Of a DNA stretch of 12,063 bases, positions 1 to 6,825 are shown in pieces. Under the pieces are notes generated by a model that had not been told where the DNA came from, made no database searches, and saw only the letters and a program-made list of their open reading frames with translations. Both the position numbers and the translations under genes were made by a program. Numbering within the stretch: position 1 is the stretch's first letter; each line of letters opens with the position of its first letter. The DNA is taken from positions 1-12,063 of the forward strand of contig JAISLM010000156.1 in the NCBI GenBank assembly GCA_031290855.1, read 5' to 3'. Source of the stretch: Spirochaetaceae bacterium. Its GTDB lineage: Bacteria > Spirochaetota > Spirochaetia > Treponematales > Breznakiellaceae.

Positions 1-107
1 GGGTAAGCGATGATGTGAGCCAAAATGCTACCGCTCTTGCCCGCATTCCCAATGATCCGCAATACAATATCTTTTCTAATCCGCCCGGCATGGGCGGCGG
101 TGAGTAG
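1..107 (+). CDS. C-terminal tail of an unidentified protein (5' end outside window)
   Basis: An open frame enters from the left edge (first full codon at 3) and ends at TAG 105-107. The 34 visible residues begin VSDDVSQNATALARI and end NPPGMGGGE, a hydrophilic tail with a glycine-rich end. No stop interrupts the frame and the composition looks protein-like, so I read it as the end of a real gene. I do not recognise the family. The fragment is short enough that a chance open frame cannot be excluded. Confidence 0.45.
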   Translation, partial: VSDDVSQNATALARIPNDPQYNIFSNPPGMGGGE

Positions 108-132
108 CTGACAGTGAGGATATTGGTCAGCT
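106..132. other. 7-bp stem hairpin at the end of the partial gene
   Basis: AGCTGAC (106-112) pairs perfectly with GTCAGCT (126-132) around a 13-base loop, and the stem overlaps the TAG stop of the preceding frame. No T-run follows on either strand, so it is not a standard intrinsic terminator. It may be a transcript-end structure or chance. Confidence 0.25.
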
Positions 133-201
133 CGACGACCGCAGGACAGTGTGAATAGACAGTCAAAATTTGGTTAATGACAAAATGGAAGAGCTAAAAA
201 C

Positions 202-276
202 ATGGCTGCAAGAATTTATATCGACACTTCAATAGTCGGCGATTATTTTGATCGATCTAGCAAACAAACACATTGA
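202..276 (+). pseudogene. VapC/PIN-domain toxin, truncated N-terminal stub
   Basis: ATG at 202 has a good purine-rich ribosome site (GGAAGAG, 187-193) eight bases upstream and encodes 24 residues before TGA 274-276. The start MAARIYIDTSIVGDYFD matches the usual opening of VapC-type PIN-domain ribonucleases: a beta strand, then the first catalytic aspartate (Asp8) in a YIDTS motif, then a GDYFD turn. PIN toxins are normally about 130-150 residues and need three or four acidic residues, so this stub lacks nearly all of the active site. I looked for the continuation in the other two frames downstream and found none, which points to a deletion rather than a simple frameshift. Most likely the remnant of a toxin-antitoxin module. 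Confidence 0.6.
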
Positions 277-297
277 GGAAGAATGAGCTGTTGAAAT

Positions 298-432
298 ATG
301 ATAAAGACTAAAGAGAAACAATTTGATTGTATAAAAATGAAAAGCCGCATTCAGGCGCAGATTTATGCCGAGACGCAAAATATGTCCGCCAAAGAATTGT
401 TGAGTTATTTTAATTGTAAACAAGGCAAATAA
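298..432 (+). CDS. Small antitoxin-like protein (partner type of PIN-domain toxins), orphan
   Basis: A 44-residue gene from ATG 298 to TAA 430-432. An in-frame stop at 292-294 forces this start. The sequence opens MIKTKEKQFDCIKMKSRIQ and continues with an amphipathic segment ending near SAKELLSYFN. From memory, short proteins with a (K)xFDCvxMKxxxQxxIY pattern commonly sit just before PIN-domain toxin genes in spirochaetes and other bacteria and act as their antitoxins. Here no toxin follows: 433-596 contains no protein-like frame. The gene looks intact although its expected partner is gone, while a toxin stub lies upstream (202-276). The ribosome site is weak (GAGG about 18 bases upstream). 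Function is inferred from pattern memory and context only. Confidence 0.55.
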   Translation: MIKTKEKQFDCIKMKSRIQAQIYAETQNMSAKELLSYFNCKQGK

Positions 433-558
433 CTGGCTTTTTCTGGCGGCAGGCAGCGGACAGCGGGCGGTTAAGCTATTCGGTCATCTCGGCGGTTCGG
501 CAGGACAGGGCGGTAACGGCAGAACAAAACATGGTAACGCACAGGCGCCATTTCGAGG

Positions 559-590
559 TATATTTAAATGACCCATATTTTTGTGAGGAG
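559..590 (+). promoter_or_regulatory. -10 hexamer and Shine-Dalgarno supporting a TTG start of the PAP2 gene
   Basis: TATATT (559-564) is a 5/6 match to the sigma70 -10 box, without a convincing -35. A start near 571 would give a leader of about 26 bases containing GAGGAG (585-590), six bases before TTG 597. This would exclude the upstream ATG at 531 from the transcript. The Shine-Dalgarno is strong; the promoter call is tentative. Confidence 0.4.
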
Positions 591-596
591 CGCGGT

Positions 597-1439
597 TTGC
601 GGATTTTTTGCCGAAAAACAATCGGGTTTTTGCTGGTTTTTAGTTTTACCCTCCCTTTACGGGTAAGCGCGGAGGAGACCGCCGCCGAGGCGCTTCCTGT
701 TTCAAAGCTGTTTCACGGTATCGGCAAAAACGCGGTCGCCAGCCTGCTGTTTAATGACGGTTTGAATTTCATAACGGCGGCAATGGGAAGCTACCTGATG
801 ATAGACAGCGGTTTTGACTGGCAATACAACCGGTTTGTGTACAAACGCCCCGCCTTGATAAACGGCGGCTATCCTTCGTTATTTATCGGCTACATCATGC
901 CTTTCGCGTCGCCGATAGCTTTCTATATGGCCGGACGCGGCAAAACGGATCAAAAACTACAGGCGGCGGGTTTGGCTCTGGGACAATCGTTGCTGCTATC
1001 GGTCGCGTACAGCGCGGTTTTAAAGGGGATCACCGGCAGGGCATCGCCCGGAATTACCGATATACTCGACCACGAAAGAAGTTCCGATCCGGTGGATTAC
1101 AGCAACGAGTTTGAATGGGGCTTTGGGAAGATGGGATTTATAGCGGGCTGGCCGTCCGGTCATACGATGAACGCCTTTGCCGCCGCCGCCGCGCTGTCCG
1201 AGATCTATCATGATAATCTGCCGGTAAAAGCCGCTTCGTACAGTTATGCGGTACTTATCGGGCTGGGCGTTTCTTGGTGCGTTCATTGGTCGTCGGAGGT
1301 TTTTGCCGGCGCACTGATCGGTTACGCGATCGGCAAAACCGTAGGCCGCGGTTTCAGCAAATTATTGAACAACGAAAAGACCGGTAACATCGCGCTGTAC
1401 GTCACGCCGAACACGGTCGGATTCAGAATCAGCGTATAG
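597..1439 (+). CDS. PAP2-type (phosphatidic acid phosphatase-like) membrane protein with signal peptide
   Basis: The 280-residue product belongs to the PAP2/lipid phosphatase superfamily, which removes phosphate from lipid phosphates at the periplasmic face of the membrane. I chose TTG 597 because GAGGAG lies six bases upstream and the protein then begins with a textbook signal peptide: basic residues, a FLLVFSFTLP core, then VSA as a cleavage site after residue 25. The ATG at 531 has no ribosome site and adds a polar extension in front of the signal. Motif 1 appears as KGITGRASPG (Lys143), with Ser where the family usually has Arg. Motif 2 is canonical PSGH (186-189). Motif 3 keeps its histidine (His230, CVHWSSEV), but the Arg six residues before it is Gly and the Asp four residues after it is Glu. 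The phosphohistidine and general histidine are kept while the phosphate-binding arginines deviate, so activity or substrate may be unusual. Gene end converges with the TIGR03545-like gene. Confidence 0.8.
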   Translation: MRIFCRKTIGFLLVFSFTLPLRVSAEETAAEALPVSKLFHGIGKNAVASLLFNDGLNFITAAMGSYLMIDSGFDWQYNRFVYKRPALINGGYPSLFIGYIMPFASPIAFYMAGRGKTDQKLQAAGLALGQSLLLSVAYSAVLKGITGRASPGITDILDHERSSDPVDYSNEFEWGFGKMGFIAGWPSGHTMNAFAAAAALSEIYHDNLPVKAASYSYAVLIGLGVSWCVHWSSEVFAGALIGYAIGKTVGRGFSKLLNNEKTGNIALYVTPNTVGFRISV

Positions 1440-1447
1440 GCGCGGAC

Positions 1448-1460
1448 GGGCTGCGAGCCC
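1448..1460. terminator. Small GC hairpin in a 22-base convergent gap
   Basis: GGGCT-GCG-AGCCC forms a perfect five-pair stem between the stops of the PAP2 gene (plus) and the TIGR03545-like gene (minus). It could serve both directions, but there is no T-run on either side, so a role in termination is only suggested by position. Confidence 0.3.
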
Positions 1461-1461
1461 C

Positions 1462-3594
1462 TTACCGTTTGAACAAGCCCTGCAGCGCGCTCTTTGCCGC
1501 GTCTTCCGCCTTTTGGGCGGCGTTTGACGCCTGCTGCCTGGCTTCCTGTTTGGCCTGTTCCCCCGCCGCCGCCGCTTTTTCTTCCGCCGCGCCCTTCACC
1601 CGTCTTTCCATTTCGGAGAGCTTGTCCCGAACAAGCGACTCCAGCCCCCCGATGGCGTCCCTGTCGCCTCTGGCCGCCGCAAAAAGTTTGTCCAAATCGT
1701 CGTTTGACAGGTATTCGGTACTGACATACCCGCTTATGTACGAGCGGACAGCGCGTTCCAGTTCCGCCGCCGCCTTTTTCGCGTACTCCGCCGCCGTTTT
1801 TTTCAGTGCCGTGACTACGAGCTCGTCTATGTTTGTATCGACCGAAAAAGTATCGTCCGGCGATCCCGCGGAACGGGCATAGTTAAAGCCGAGTTCCACC
1901 GTGTCCGCCTCGTCCACCGCCTGGGCTATCGCCTGTGCCACGGTGCCTCGCGGATCTAGCAGCGCGGCGTCGCTGACCTTGGCGCTTCCAGCTATGTACA
2001 CGCCGCCGTCCCTGCCGCCCGCCGCTGTTACTTCGAGGCCGGCAAGGCCGTTAAAACCGCCTATGCCGATAGCGTCAAGTTCCGCCGCCGCGCTGAACGG
2101 AAAGTTGCCGCCCCGCAGTTCCGCGCCAAACAGTTCCGCCGCAGAATCGCGGAAGTCCGCGCTGCCCGCAAACGAAACAAAACGTCCGCCCTTCCCGGTT
2201 TCCGCGACGGACAGCTTTAACAACACGGGTCTGCCGGTAATTTCAGGGGCGGAACTTAGGTCGCGCAGATCGAACGCGCTGTTCCAGCCCTGAATTGTAA
2301 AGTCCGACGCCAGCTTCCCCATATAGAATGACGGGTACCGCCGGGACGGAAAAACAACATCGCGGCCTTTGAACTTTTCTTTTTTTACGGTTTTTTGACG
2401 GGCCTGTACCATCGTTTGGACGGTTTTTATTTTTTCAAAAACTTCCAGCGCCCGCCGTCCGTAATTTATATAGCGCCAGGCCGCGCCGGTAAGAATCTGT
2501 CGAAGTACCGGATCGATTATGCCCCTGTATGTACCGCTTGAAAAATCGATGTAGGATTTCAGATGATCGATGTCGGCCCGCACCGCGTTTGCCGCGCTTT
2601 TCCGCAGCGCGTCAACATTTTTTATATCTTCTTGCATACCGCCGGCAATTCCGTTTGCCTCGTCCGCCGCGTCTTTGATCCTGTCAAGCGCGGTCTTCCC
2701 GTCGTCTATCAGCTTTATAACGTTCCGTATCGCGGCGGGGTTGCGCACGTCAATGCTGTTGATATTGAATTCGACGAAAGGCTTTACCGCATTCTGTAAT
2801 TCCGTGATACGTCTTTTTGAATCGGCGACTCGCGTGTTCCATGTTTCAAGCGTATGGGCGTAGAACGCCGCCGCTTCGTCGTACAGCTTCTTTGACGCCA
2901 TGCCGTCCGCTTCGCGCCGCACAAGCTCCGCCGCGTCAAATTGGGCAAGGTCAACGAGCGGAGGCGGCGGCGCTTCCGTTTTCGGTTTTGTCTTTTTGGG
3001 CGGACGGCCGGGCAGAGCGCCGGAAACCGGGCGCGGCGTACCAAATCGTATCTCCGAGGCGCTTACCTCCTCGATATAGACTTTTCCTTTCAGGACGGCC
3101 TCCGGCAGAAGCCGTATCGCGAGGCGTCCCGTCTGAAACAGGTTTGTCATCGGGTTATCGCGGTCCGCCACACTTATGCCGGACACGCCGATCCTGAAAC
3201 GGAAAAGATTGAGGCGGAAGCCGTCAACTTCGGCGCGCGCCTCGAACAGGTTTTCCAGGCCGCTTTCAAGCGCCCGTTCCAGCAGCGGATTCATGAAAAA
3301 CAGGCAGAACGTTACGGCGGCTGAAACCATTATCGCGGCGGCGGCAAGCGGGATAACGCGGACAGGCCAGGCGCGGTTGGATTTGATCGCCCCGGCAAGC
3401 GTCTTTAGCCTTGCGGCATCTTTTTTTGTAATACCGGGTTTTATCGTATAAAAACCGTCTTTCAATTCAAACATCGAAAAGAGGTACTCTTTGTCGGCCT
3501 TTATCTCTATCAGCCTGATGATGCTTTTCTCGAAGCTTTTTTCCGGTATCGGTTTACGGAACAGCGGCGGTATTTTTTTTGTCACGGCGCTCAC
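1462..3594 (-). CDS. TIGR03545-like envelope protein (AsmA-like, single membrane anchor), uncharacterised
   Basis: A 710-residue protein starting at GTG 3594. It has an N-terminal cytosolic part (about 1-76), one membrane segment (about 77-101, starting WPVRVIPLAAAAIMV), then a large periplasmic part. Just after the anchor, residues 110-190 read like the start of AsmA/DUF748-type proteins (LFEARAEVDGFRLNLFRFRI, then alternating strand residues). A proline/lysine-rich linker (about 195-213) follows, then a long helical/coiled-coil stretch, a beta-rich domain, and an Ala/Lys/Glu-rich C-terminal tail. I recall this layout and the neighbour pairing as families TIGR03545/TIGR03546, found in some diderm bacteria, with no assigned function. 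The start overlaps the upstream gene's stop as GTGA, with GGGGGCG just upstream as ribosome site, so the two are probably translationally coupled. A role in envelope lipid handling is inferred from the AsmA resemblance only. Confidence 0.75.
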   Translation of the reverse strand: MSAVTKKIPPLFRKPIPEKSFEKSIIRLIEIKADKEYLFSMFELKDGFYTIKPGITKKDAARLKTLAGAIKSNRAWPVRVIPLAAAAIMVSAAVTFCLFFMNPLLERALESGLENLFEARAEVDGFRLNLFRFRIGVSGISVADRDNPMTNLFQTGRLAIRLLPEAVLKGKVYIEEVSASEIRFGTPRPVSGALPGRPPKKTKPKTEAPPPPLVDLAQFDAAELVRREADGMASKKLYDEAAAFYAHTLETWNTRVADSKRRITELQNAVKPFVEFNINSIDVRNPAAIRNVIKLIDDGKTALDRIKDAADEANGIAGGMQEDIKNVDALRKSAANAVRADIDHLKSYIDFSSGTYRGIIDPVLRQILTGAAWRYINYGRRALEVFEKIKTVQTMVQARQKTVKKEKFKGRDVVFPSRRYPSFYMGKLASDFTIQGWNSAFDLRDLSSAPEITGRPVLLKLSVAETGKGGRFVSFAGSADFRDSAAELFGAELRGGNFPFSAAAELDAIGIGGFNGLAGLEVTAAGGRDGGVYIAGSAKVSDAALLDPRGTVAQAIAQAVDEADTVELGFNYARSAGSPDDTFSVDTNIDELVVTALKKTAAEYAKKAAAELERAVRSYISGYVSTEYLSNDDLDKLFAAARGDRDAIGGLESLVRDKLSEMERRVKGAAEEKAAAAGEQAKQEARQQASNAAQKAEDAAKSALQGLFKR

Positions 3595-4136
3595 ATCGCC
3601 CCCGGATCTGAGGCGCGCATATTTTTTAACGCGCTAACGGCGGCGCCTACTTTTGAAAAAAGCGGCAATTTTTTAAGAGCTTTGATGATCCTTGAGTCTG
3701 CAATTTTTGGCAAAACCGAATTACGGTACGGCGGAATAAGCGCGTTCACCAGCGCGAATACCGGAAGCCAAAGAATGATACCGGCCGCAAGTCCGCCCGC
3801 CACAAGCGTGTTGTTGAAGCGGGTAAACGGCACGAACGGCGTGTTGTACAGCGTCGTAAAGAACGGTTGCAGCCTGTCGGTATGAAGTATCGCCCAGCCT
3901 ATCCGGTCTGTGAACGGGTAAACGGCCGGCACGGCAAGTTTAAGAAGCGCCGTTACAAGCAGTTTGGCGCCCTGATTGTGCCTGAAAAAAAGCGATACAA
4001 AAAACAACGCTATCCAAAAAACATTCCCGGCCGGCAGCAGGGCCAGCAGAACGCCCCAGGAAAAACCGGCGGAAACCTGCGTTTTTTTTTCATTGCTATT
4101 CAGGGCGAGGATAAATTGGGCGACGGCTTTTATCAT
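3591..4136 (-). CDS. TIGR03546-like integral membrane protein (DUF2062-like), uncharacterised
   Basis: A 181-residue membrane protein from ATG 4136. Hydrophobic segments lie at about 23-51, 58-75 and 111-133. The first carries an LLPAGN pattern after a conserved-looking NEKKTQVSAGFSWG lead-in, which resembles DUF2062-type small membrane proteins. I recall it as TIGR03546, defined by occurring next to TIGR03545, and the next gene here is a TIGR03545-like protein whose GTG start overlaps this stop (ATG-TGA-GCC junction, four-base overlap). The pair therefore probably makes a two-protein inner-membrane complex with this subunit as the multi-pass part. No Shine-Dalgarno is seen; instead a perfect TATAAT sits seven bases upstream of the ATG. 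Function unknown. Confidence 0.75.
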   Translation of the reverse strand: MIKAVAQFILALNSNEKKTQVSAGFSWGVLLALLPAGNVFWIALFFVSLFFRHNQGAKLLVTALLKLAVPAVYPFTDRIGWAILHTDRLQPFFTTLYNTPFVPFTRFNNTLVAGGLAAGIILWLPVFALVNALIPPYRNSVLPKIADSRIIKALKKLPLFSKVGAAVSALKNMRASDPGAM

Positions 4137-4143
4137 ACTGATG

Positions 4144-4149
4144 ATTATA
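4144..4149 (-). promoter_or_regulatory. -10 hexamer immediately upstream of the TIGR03546-like gene
   Basis: A perfect TATAAT on the minus strand ends seven bases before ATG 4136, in the 49-base gap after the zinc-ribbon gene. The -35 region is poor (best about 3/6 at 18 bases). If used, transcription would start within a base or so of the start codon, giving a leaderless mRNA. Confidence 0.4.
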
Positions 4150-4185
4150 ACGTCAAGCCCTGCCTTATGGAAGAGGCCCGCCGTT

Positions 4186-4899
4186 TTACGGATACGGGAT
4201 TATGCTGACGCAGCGCCATACTGTTTTTTTGTTTATACATTTTCCGCTGACAATGATTTTTACGGAACTGTTTTTTTTGATTTTATATTTTTGCATCAGG
4301 GTCTTTTTCACCAGAGCCGTATAACTGTCGGTACGGCCCGCGCCGCCGGGCCCGGTGTGAATCGTTATCTGCTGGTATTCGTCGTCGAGGAACTCTTTCG
4401 CGAGGCTGGCAGAAAAAGGGCTGTCAAGGCTTATCTTGAACGTGTCCTCTATGCTGACAGTCTTTACTATCTCCACAACCCGGCCTTCCCGCGAAACATT
4501 GCCGCCATTTTCGCGGGCTTCGACCCTCCGTATCGGGATCGGCGGCTTCGCGGGCGGAGGCGCGGGAGGTTTTTCGTCCCAAACGGGAACGTCCCCGTCA
4601 TTTTCCACCACCCAATCGACGCGGCTGCCGGGCGGAGGCAGAATCGGAACGGGGGCTAGATCAGGCTCGATGTCCGCTTTACCCTTGGTCAGGTGCCAGC
4701 CGGTTTTATACGGACACATATAAACAGTAAGGTTCATGCCGCGTTCTATATTTATATATTCGGCCCTATTTAACGCGTCTTCCCGGGAATCGTATATCTC
4801 TTTTTTTTCACCGTTTCCGCTTTTGCAGTAAGGGCACAGTTTTTTTTCTGTCTGCGGTTCAGGCAATATCACCCTGATATACCTGTTCTTTTTTCTCAT
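4186..4899 (-). CDS. Hypothetical protein with N-terminal zinc-ribbon-like motif
   Basis: A 237-residue soluble protein from ATG 4899; I do not recognise a family for the whole. Residues 22-72 look like a zinc ribbon: CPYC (Cys22, Cys25), about 36 residues, then CPYKTGWHLTKG (Cys62, His69). Small ribbons of this sort usually end CPxCGGWHLT; here the second Cys of the last knuckle is Lys, so His69 is the likely fourth ligand. Residues 78-125 are a proline-rich linker (PPAPPPAKPPIP). The C-terminal third (about 140-237) is a mixed alpha/beta domain with a glycine turn (HTGPGGAGRT) that I cannot place; nucleic acid binding is conceivable but unproven. No signal peptide or membrane segment. It lies between ptsI and the TIGR03546/03545 pair on the same strand, with its own promoter. 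Confidence 0.7.
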   Translation of the reverse strand: MRKKNRYIRVILPEPQTEKKLCPYCKSGNGEKKEIYDSREDALNRAEYINIERGMNLTVYMCPYKTGWHLTKGKADIEPDLAPVPILPPPGSRVDWVVENDGDVPVWDEKPPAPPPAKPPIPIRRVEARENGGNVSREGRVVEIVKTVSIEDTFKISLDSPFSASLAKEFLDDEYQQITIHTGPGGAGRTDSYTALVKKTLMQKYKIKKNSSVKIIVSGKCINKKTVWRCVSIIPYP

Positions 4900-4905
4900 A
4901 TTTGC

Positions 4906-4934
4906 AATCTATTTTGCCGTGGCGGGCGAGTCAA
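4906..4934 (-). promoter_or_regulatory. Sigma70-type promoter for the zinc-ribbon gene, leaderless geometry
   Basis: On the minus strand TTGACT (-35, 4929-4934, 5/6) is followed by a 17-base spacer and TAGATT (-10, 4906-4911, 4/6). Only six bases separate the -10 from ATG 4899, so the predicted start of transcription is at or next to the A of the start codon. The absence of a Shine-Dalgarno fits. Confidence 0.55.
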
Positions 4935-4935
4935 G

Positions 4936-4951
4936 CGGCGATATTCCGCCG
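4936..4951. repeat. Short inverted repeat just upstream of the zinc-ribbon promoter
   Basis: CGGCG (4936-4940) and CGCCG (4947-4951) flank a six-base AT-rich centre, immediately upstream of the -35 at 4929-4934. It could be an operator half-site pair or part of a transcript-end structure for ptsI. Evidence is positional only. Confidence 0.25.
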
Positions 4952-4959
4952 TGCGGTTT

Positions 4960-5007
4960 GTTTGCCGGGCGTGTGCGGGCGCAGGCCAGGAGCTTTGCCC
5001 GGCAAAC
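4960..5007. repeat. Perfect 11-bp inverted repeat in the ptsI / zinc-ribbon gap
   Basis: GTTTGCCGGGC (4960-4970) and GCCCGGCAAAC (4997-5007) are exact reverse complements separated by 26 bases. It lies in the 196-base non-coding gap downstream of ptsI. No T-run follows on either strand, so it is not an obvious terminator. It could be a paired regulatory site, a processed RNA structure or a dispersed repeat. Confidence 0.5.
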
Positions 5008-5076
5008 CCGTCCATTAACATTTTTTGCGGGTGTTACCAACTTTAACCTTCGTGAATCAAATGGAGGGGTGAGCGG

Positions 5077-5107
5077 AAAAGACCGGCGGCGGGGCTTAAG
5101 CTCCGCC
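5077..5107 (-). terminator. Likely intrinsic terminator overlapping the ptsI stop
   Basis: On the minus strand GGCGGAGC-TTAA-GCCCCGCC (5107 to 5088) forms an eight-position GC-rich stem with one A-C mismatch and a tetraloop made of the ptsI stop region. It is followed, five bases on, by TCTTTT (5082-5077). The stem overlaps the stop codon and the T-run is short, so termination may be partial. Confidence 0.45.
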
Positions 5108-6820
5108 CGCTAACAAGGCCATGACTTCTTCGGGGCCGGCGCAGTTCAGGGCTTTTTTGGCGAGTTTTTGGCATTTGTCAAAAGAACATTCGCGGACAAT
5201 GCGCTTAACATCGACAAGTCCCGCCGCGTTCATGCTGAATTCATCGAGACCCAGACCCACAAGAAGCGGTACCAGGGCCGCCTCGCCCGCCATCTCTCCG
5301 CACATCGCGACGGGCTTTCCCTGTTTGTGGGCGGCGTCTATAGTCATCTTGATAAGTCGGAGTATTGCCGGATGGGTAGGCCGGGCCAGATAGCTGACCT
5401 TTTCGTTGCCGCGATCGACGCCCAGTGTGTACTGGATCAGATCGTTGGTGCCTATCGAAAAGAAATCGGACTTCTCTATCAGCTTGTCCGCTATAAGGGC
5501 GGCGGAAGGCACCTCGACCATAATACCGACCGGGATAGTGCCGCTGTAGGGCTGATTGTTTGCGGCGCACTCCGCCTTCGCCTCCTCCAGAAACCCGAGC
5601 GCCTGCTCCAGTTCCGCAAGCCCTGAGATCAGCGGGAACATTATCCGCACTTTACCGTGAACGGAGGCGCGCAGGATTGCGCGCAGCTGGGTCTTGAAGA
5701 TATCGGGCACGGAAAGGCTAAAGCGAATCGAGCGCCAGCCCAGCAGGGGATTCTTTTCATCGACGTTACCCTGGAAAAGAGCCGGGATCATCTTGTCGCC
5801 GCCCGCGTCAAGTGTGCGTATCGTGACCGGCAGACCCTTGGCGGCCTTCAGCATAGACCTGTAGGCGCGGTACTGGCTTTCCTCGTCCGCCGTCCGGCCT
5901 TCCGACAGAAATATGAATTCGGAACGGAAAAGGCCGACCCCTTCCGCCCCTTTGGACAGCGCCTTTTTTAGATCGGACGGCGTTTCCGTGTTCACCTTTA
6001 GCGTGACAAGCCTGCCATCCCGCGTTTCGGCCTTCTGCCCGCCCAAACTGTACACCAGCCTGGCCCTTGTACGGCTTTCTTTTATCAGCCTTTGGTAAAG
6101 GGATAGCGTTTCCTTGTCGGGATTTACCAGCACGAGGCCCTTGCCGCCGTCCACAACCAGGGTGTCGCCCGTCTTTATCCGCGCCGAACCGGAGGAAAGC
6201 CCCATCACCGCCGGTATCCCGCAGGAACGCGCTATGATCGCCGTGTGCGACAAGTGGCTTCCCGCGTCCGTGACGACGCCTTTTACGAAGTCCCTGTTCA
6301 TCGCGAGCGCCTGGGAAGGGAGGAGGTCGCGGGCCACCACGATCACCGCTTCGTCAAGGCTGGCAAGCGAGGACTGGCGGATCGAAAGCAGTTCGTTCAG
6401 CAGCTCCTGCGCGAGGCCGGAAACATCGGCGGTACGCGCCCTGAATTCCGCGCCGGGCAGAGCGGACAACTTCCTTATCAGTTCCTGCGAAACATCCCAG
6501 ACGATACTTTCGAGGTTTTGCAGCCTGCTTTCCAGACCGCGCCTGACATTCTGATGGAAATCGGCATCCTCAAACATCATAAGCTGAGTTTCGAGAATAT
6601 CGCGGCGATCCTTCTCGCCATCGCCTGAAAGTTCGCCGACCTTTCGGCGAACCCTTTCCGTTATAGCGGCGACAGCGGACAGGAAGCGACGCCACTCGTA
6701 GTCTACCCGCGCCTTTTCGATACCGTAGCGCGGTATTTCCGGCATCGCGTCCTCAAGGTACAGCAGAGCCTTGCCAATCACCAAACCCTTCGACGCCGGA
6801 ATCCCGGTAAGCTCTTCCAT
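5096..6820 (-). CDS. ptsI: PTS enzyme I (phosphoenolpyruvate-protein phosphotransferase)
   Basis: Full-length at 574 residues. Enzyme I takes phosphate from phosphoenolpyruvate onto a histidine and passes it to HPr in the cytoplasm. The start MEELTGIPASKGLVIGKA is the family's opening. The phosphorylated histidine is His192 in SHLSHTAIIARS, with GIPAVMG after it. The PEP-binding barrel keeps LFRSEF (Arg299), TIRTLDAGGDK (Arg335), NPLLGWRSIRF, VEVPSA (Glu436), GTNDLIQYTLGVDR (Asn459/Asp460) and the active-site cysteine in MCGEMAGE (Cys507). Nothing is missing. No HPr, HPr kinase or EII gene is in the window; treponemes such as T. pallidum are known for a permease-less, presumably regulatory PTS. 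No Shine-Dalgarno precedes ATG 6820, but TATGAT sits five bases upstream. Confidence 0.96.
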   Translation of the reverse strand: MEELTGIPASKGLVIGKALLYLEDAMPEIPRYGIEKARVDYEWRRFLSAVAAITERVRRKVGELSGDGEKDRRDILETQLMMFEDADFHQNVRRGLESRLQNLESIVWDVSQELIRKLSALPGAEFRARTADVSGLAQELLNELLSIRQSSLASLDEAVIVVARDLLPSQALAMNRDFVKGVVTDAGSHLSHTAIIARSCGIPAVMGLSSGSARIKTGDTLVVDGGKGLVLVNPDKETLSLYQRLIKESRTRARLVYSLGGQKAETRDGRLVTLKVNTETPSDLKKALSKGAEGVGLFRSEFIFLSEGRTADEESQYRAYRSMLKAAKGLPVTIRTLDAGGDKMIPALFQGNVDEKNPLLGWRSIRFSLSVPDIFKTQLRAILRASVHGKVRIMFPLISGLAELEQALGFLEEAKAECAANNQPYSGTIPVGIMVEVPSAALIADKLIEKSDFFSIGTNDLIQYTLGVDRGNEKVSYLARPTHPAILRLIKMTIDAAHKQGKPVAMCGEMAGEAALVPLLVGLGLDEFSMNAAGLVDVKRIVRECSFDKCQKLAKKALNCAGPEEVMALLAGGA

Positions 6821-6825
6821 AGGCT

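Noticed and set aside
1469..3451. Several plus-strand frames opposite the 710-residue gene
   Set aside because: Ser/Ala- or Arg/Pro-rich shadows with no recognisable motifs or ribosome sites; the minus-strand gene explains the region.
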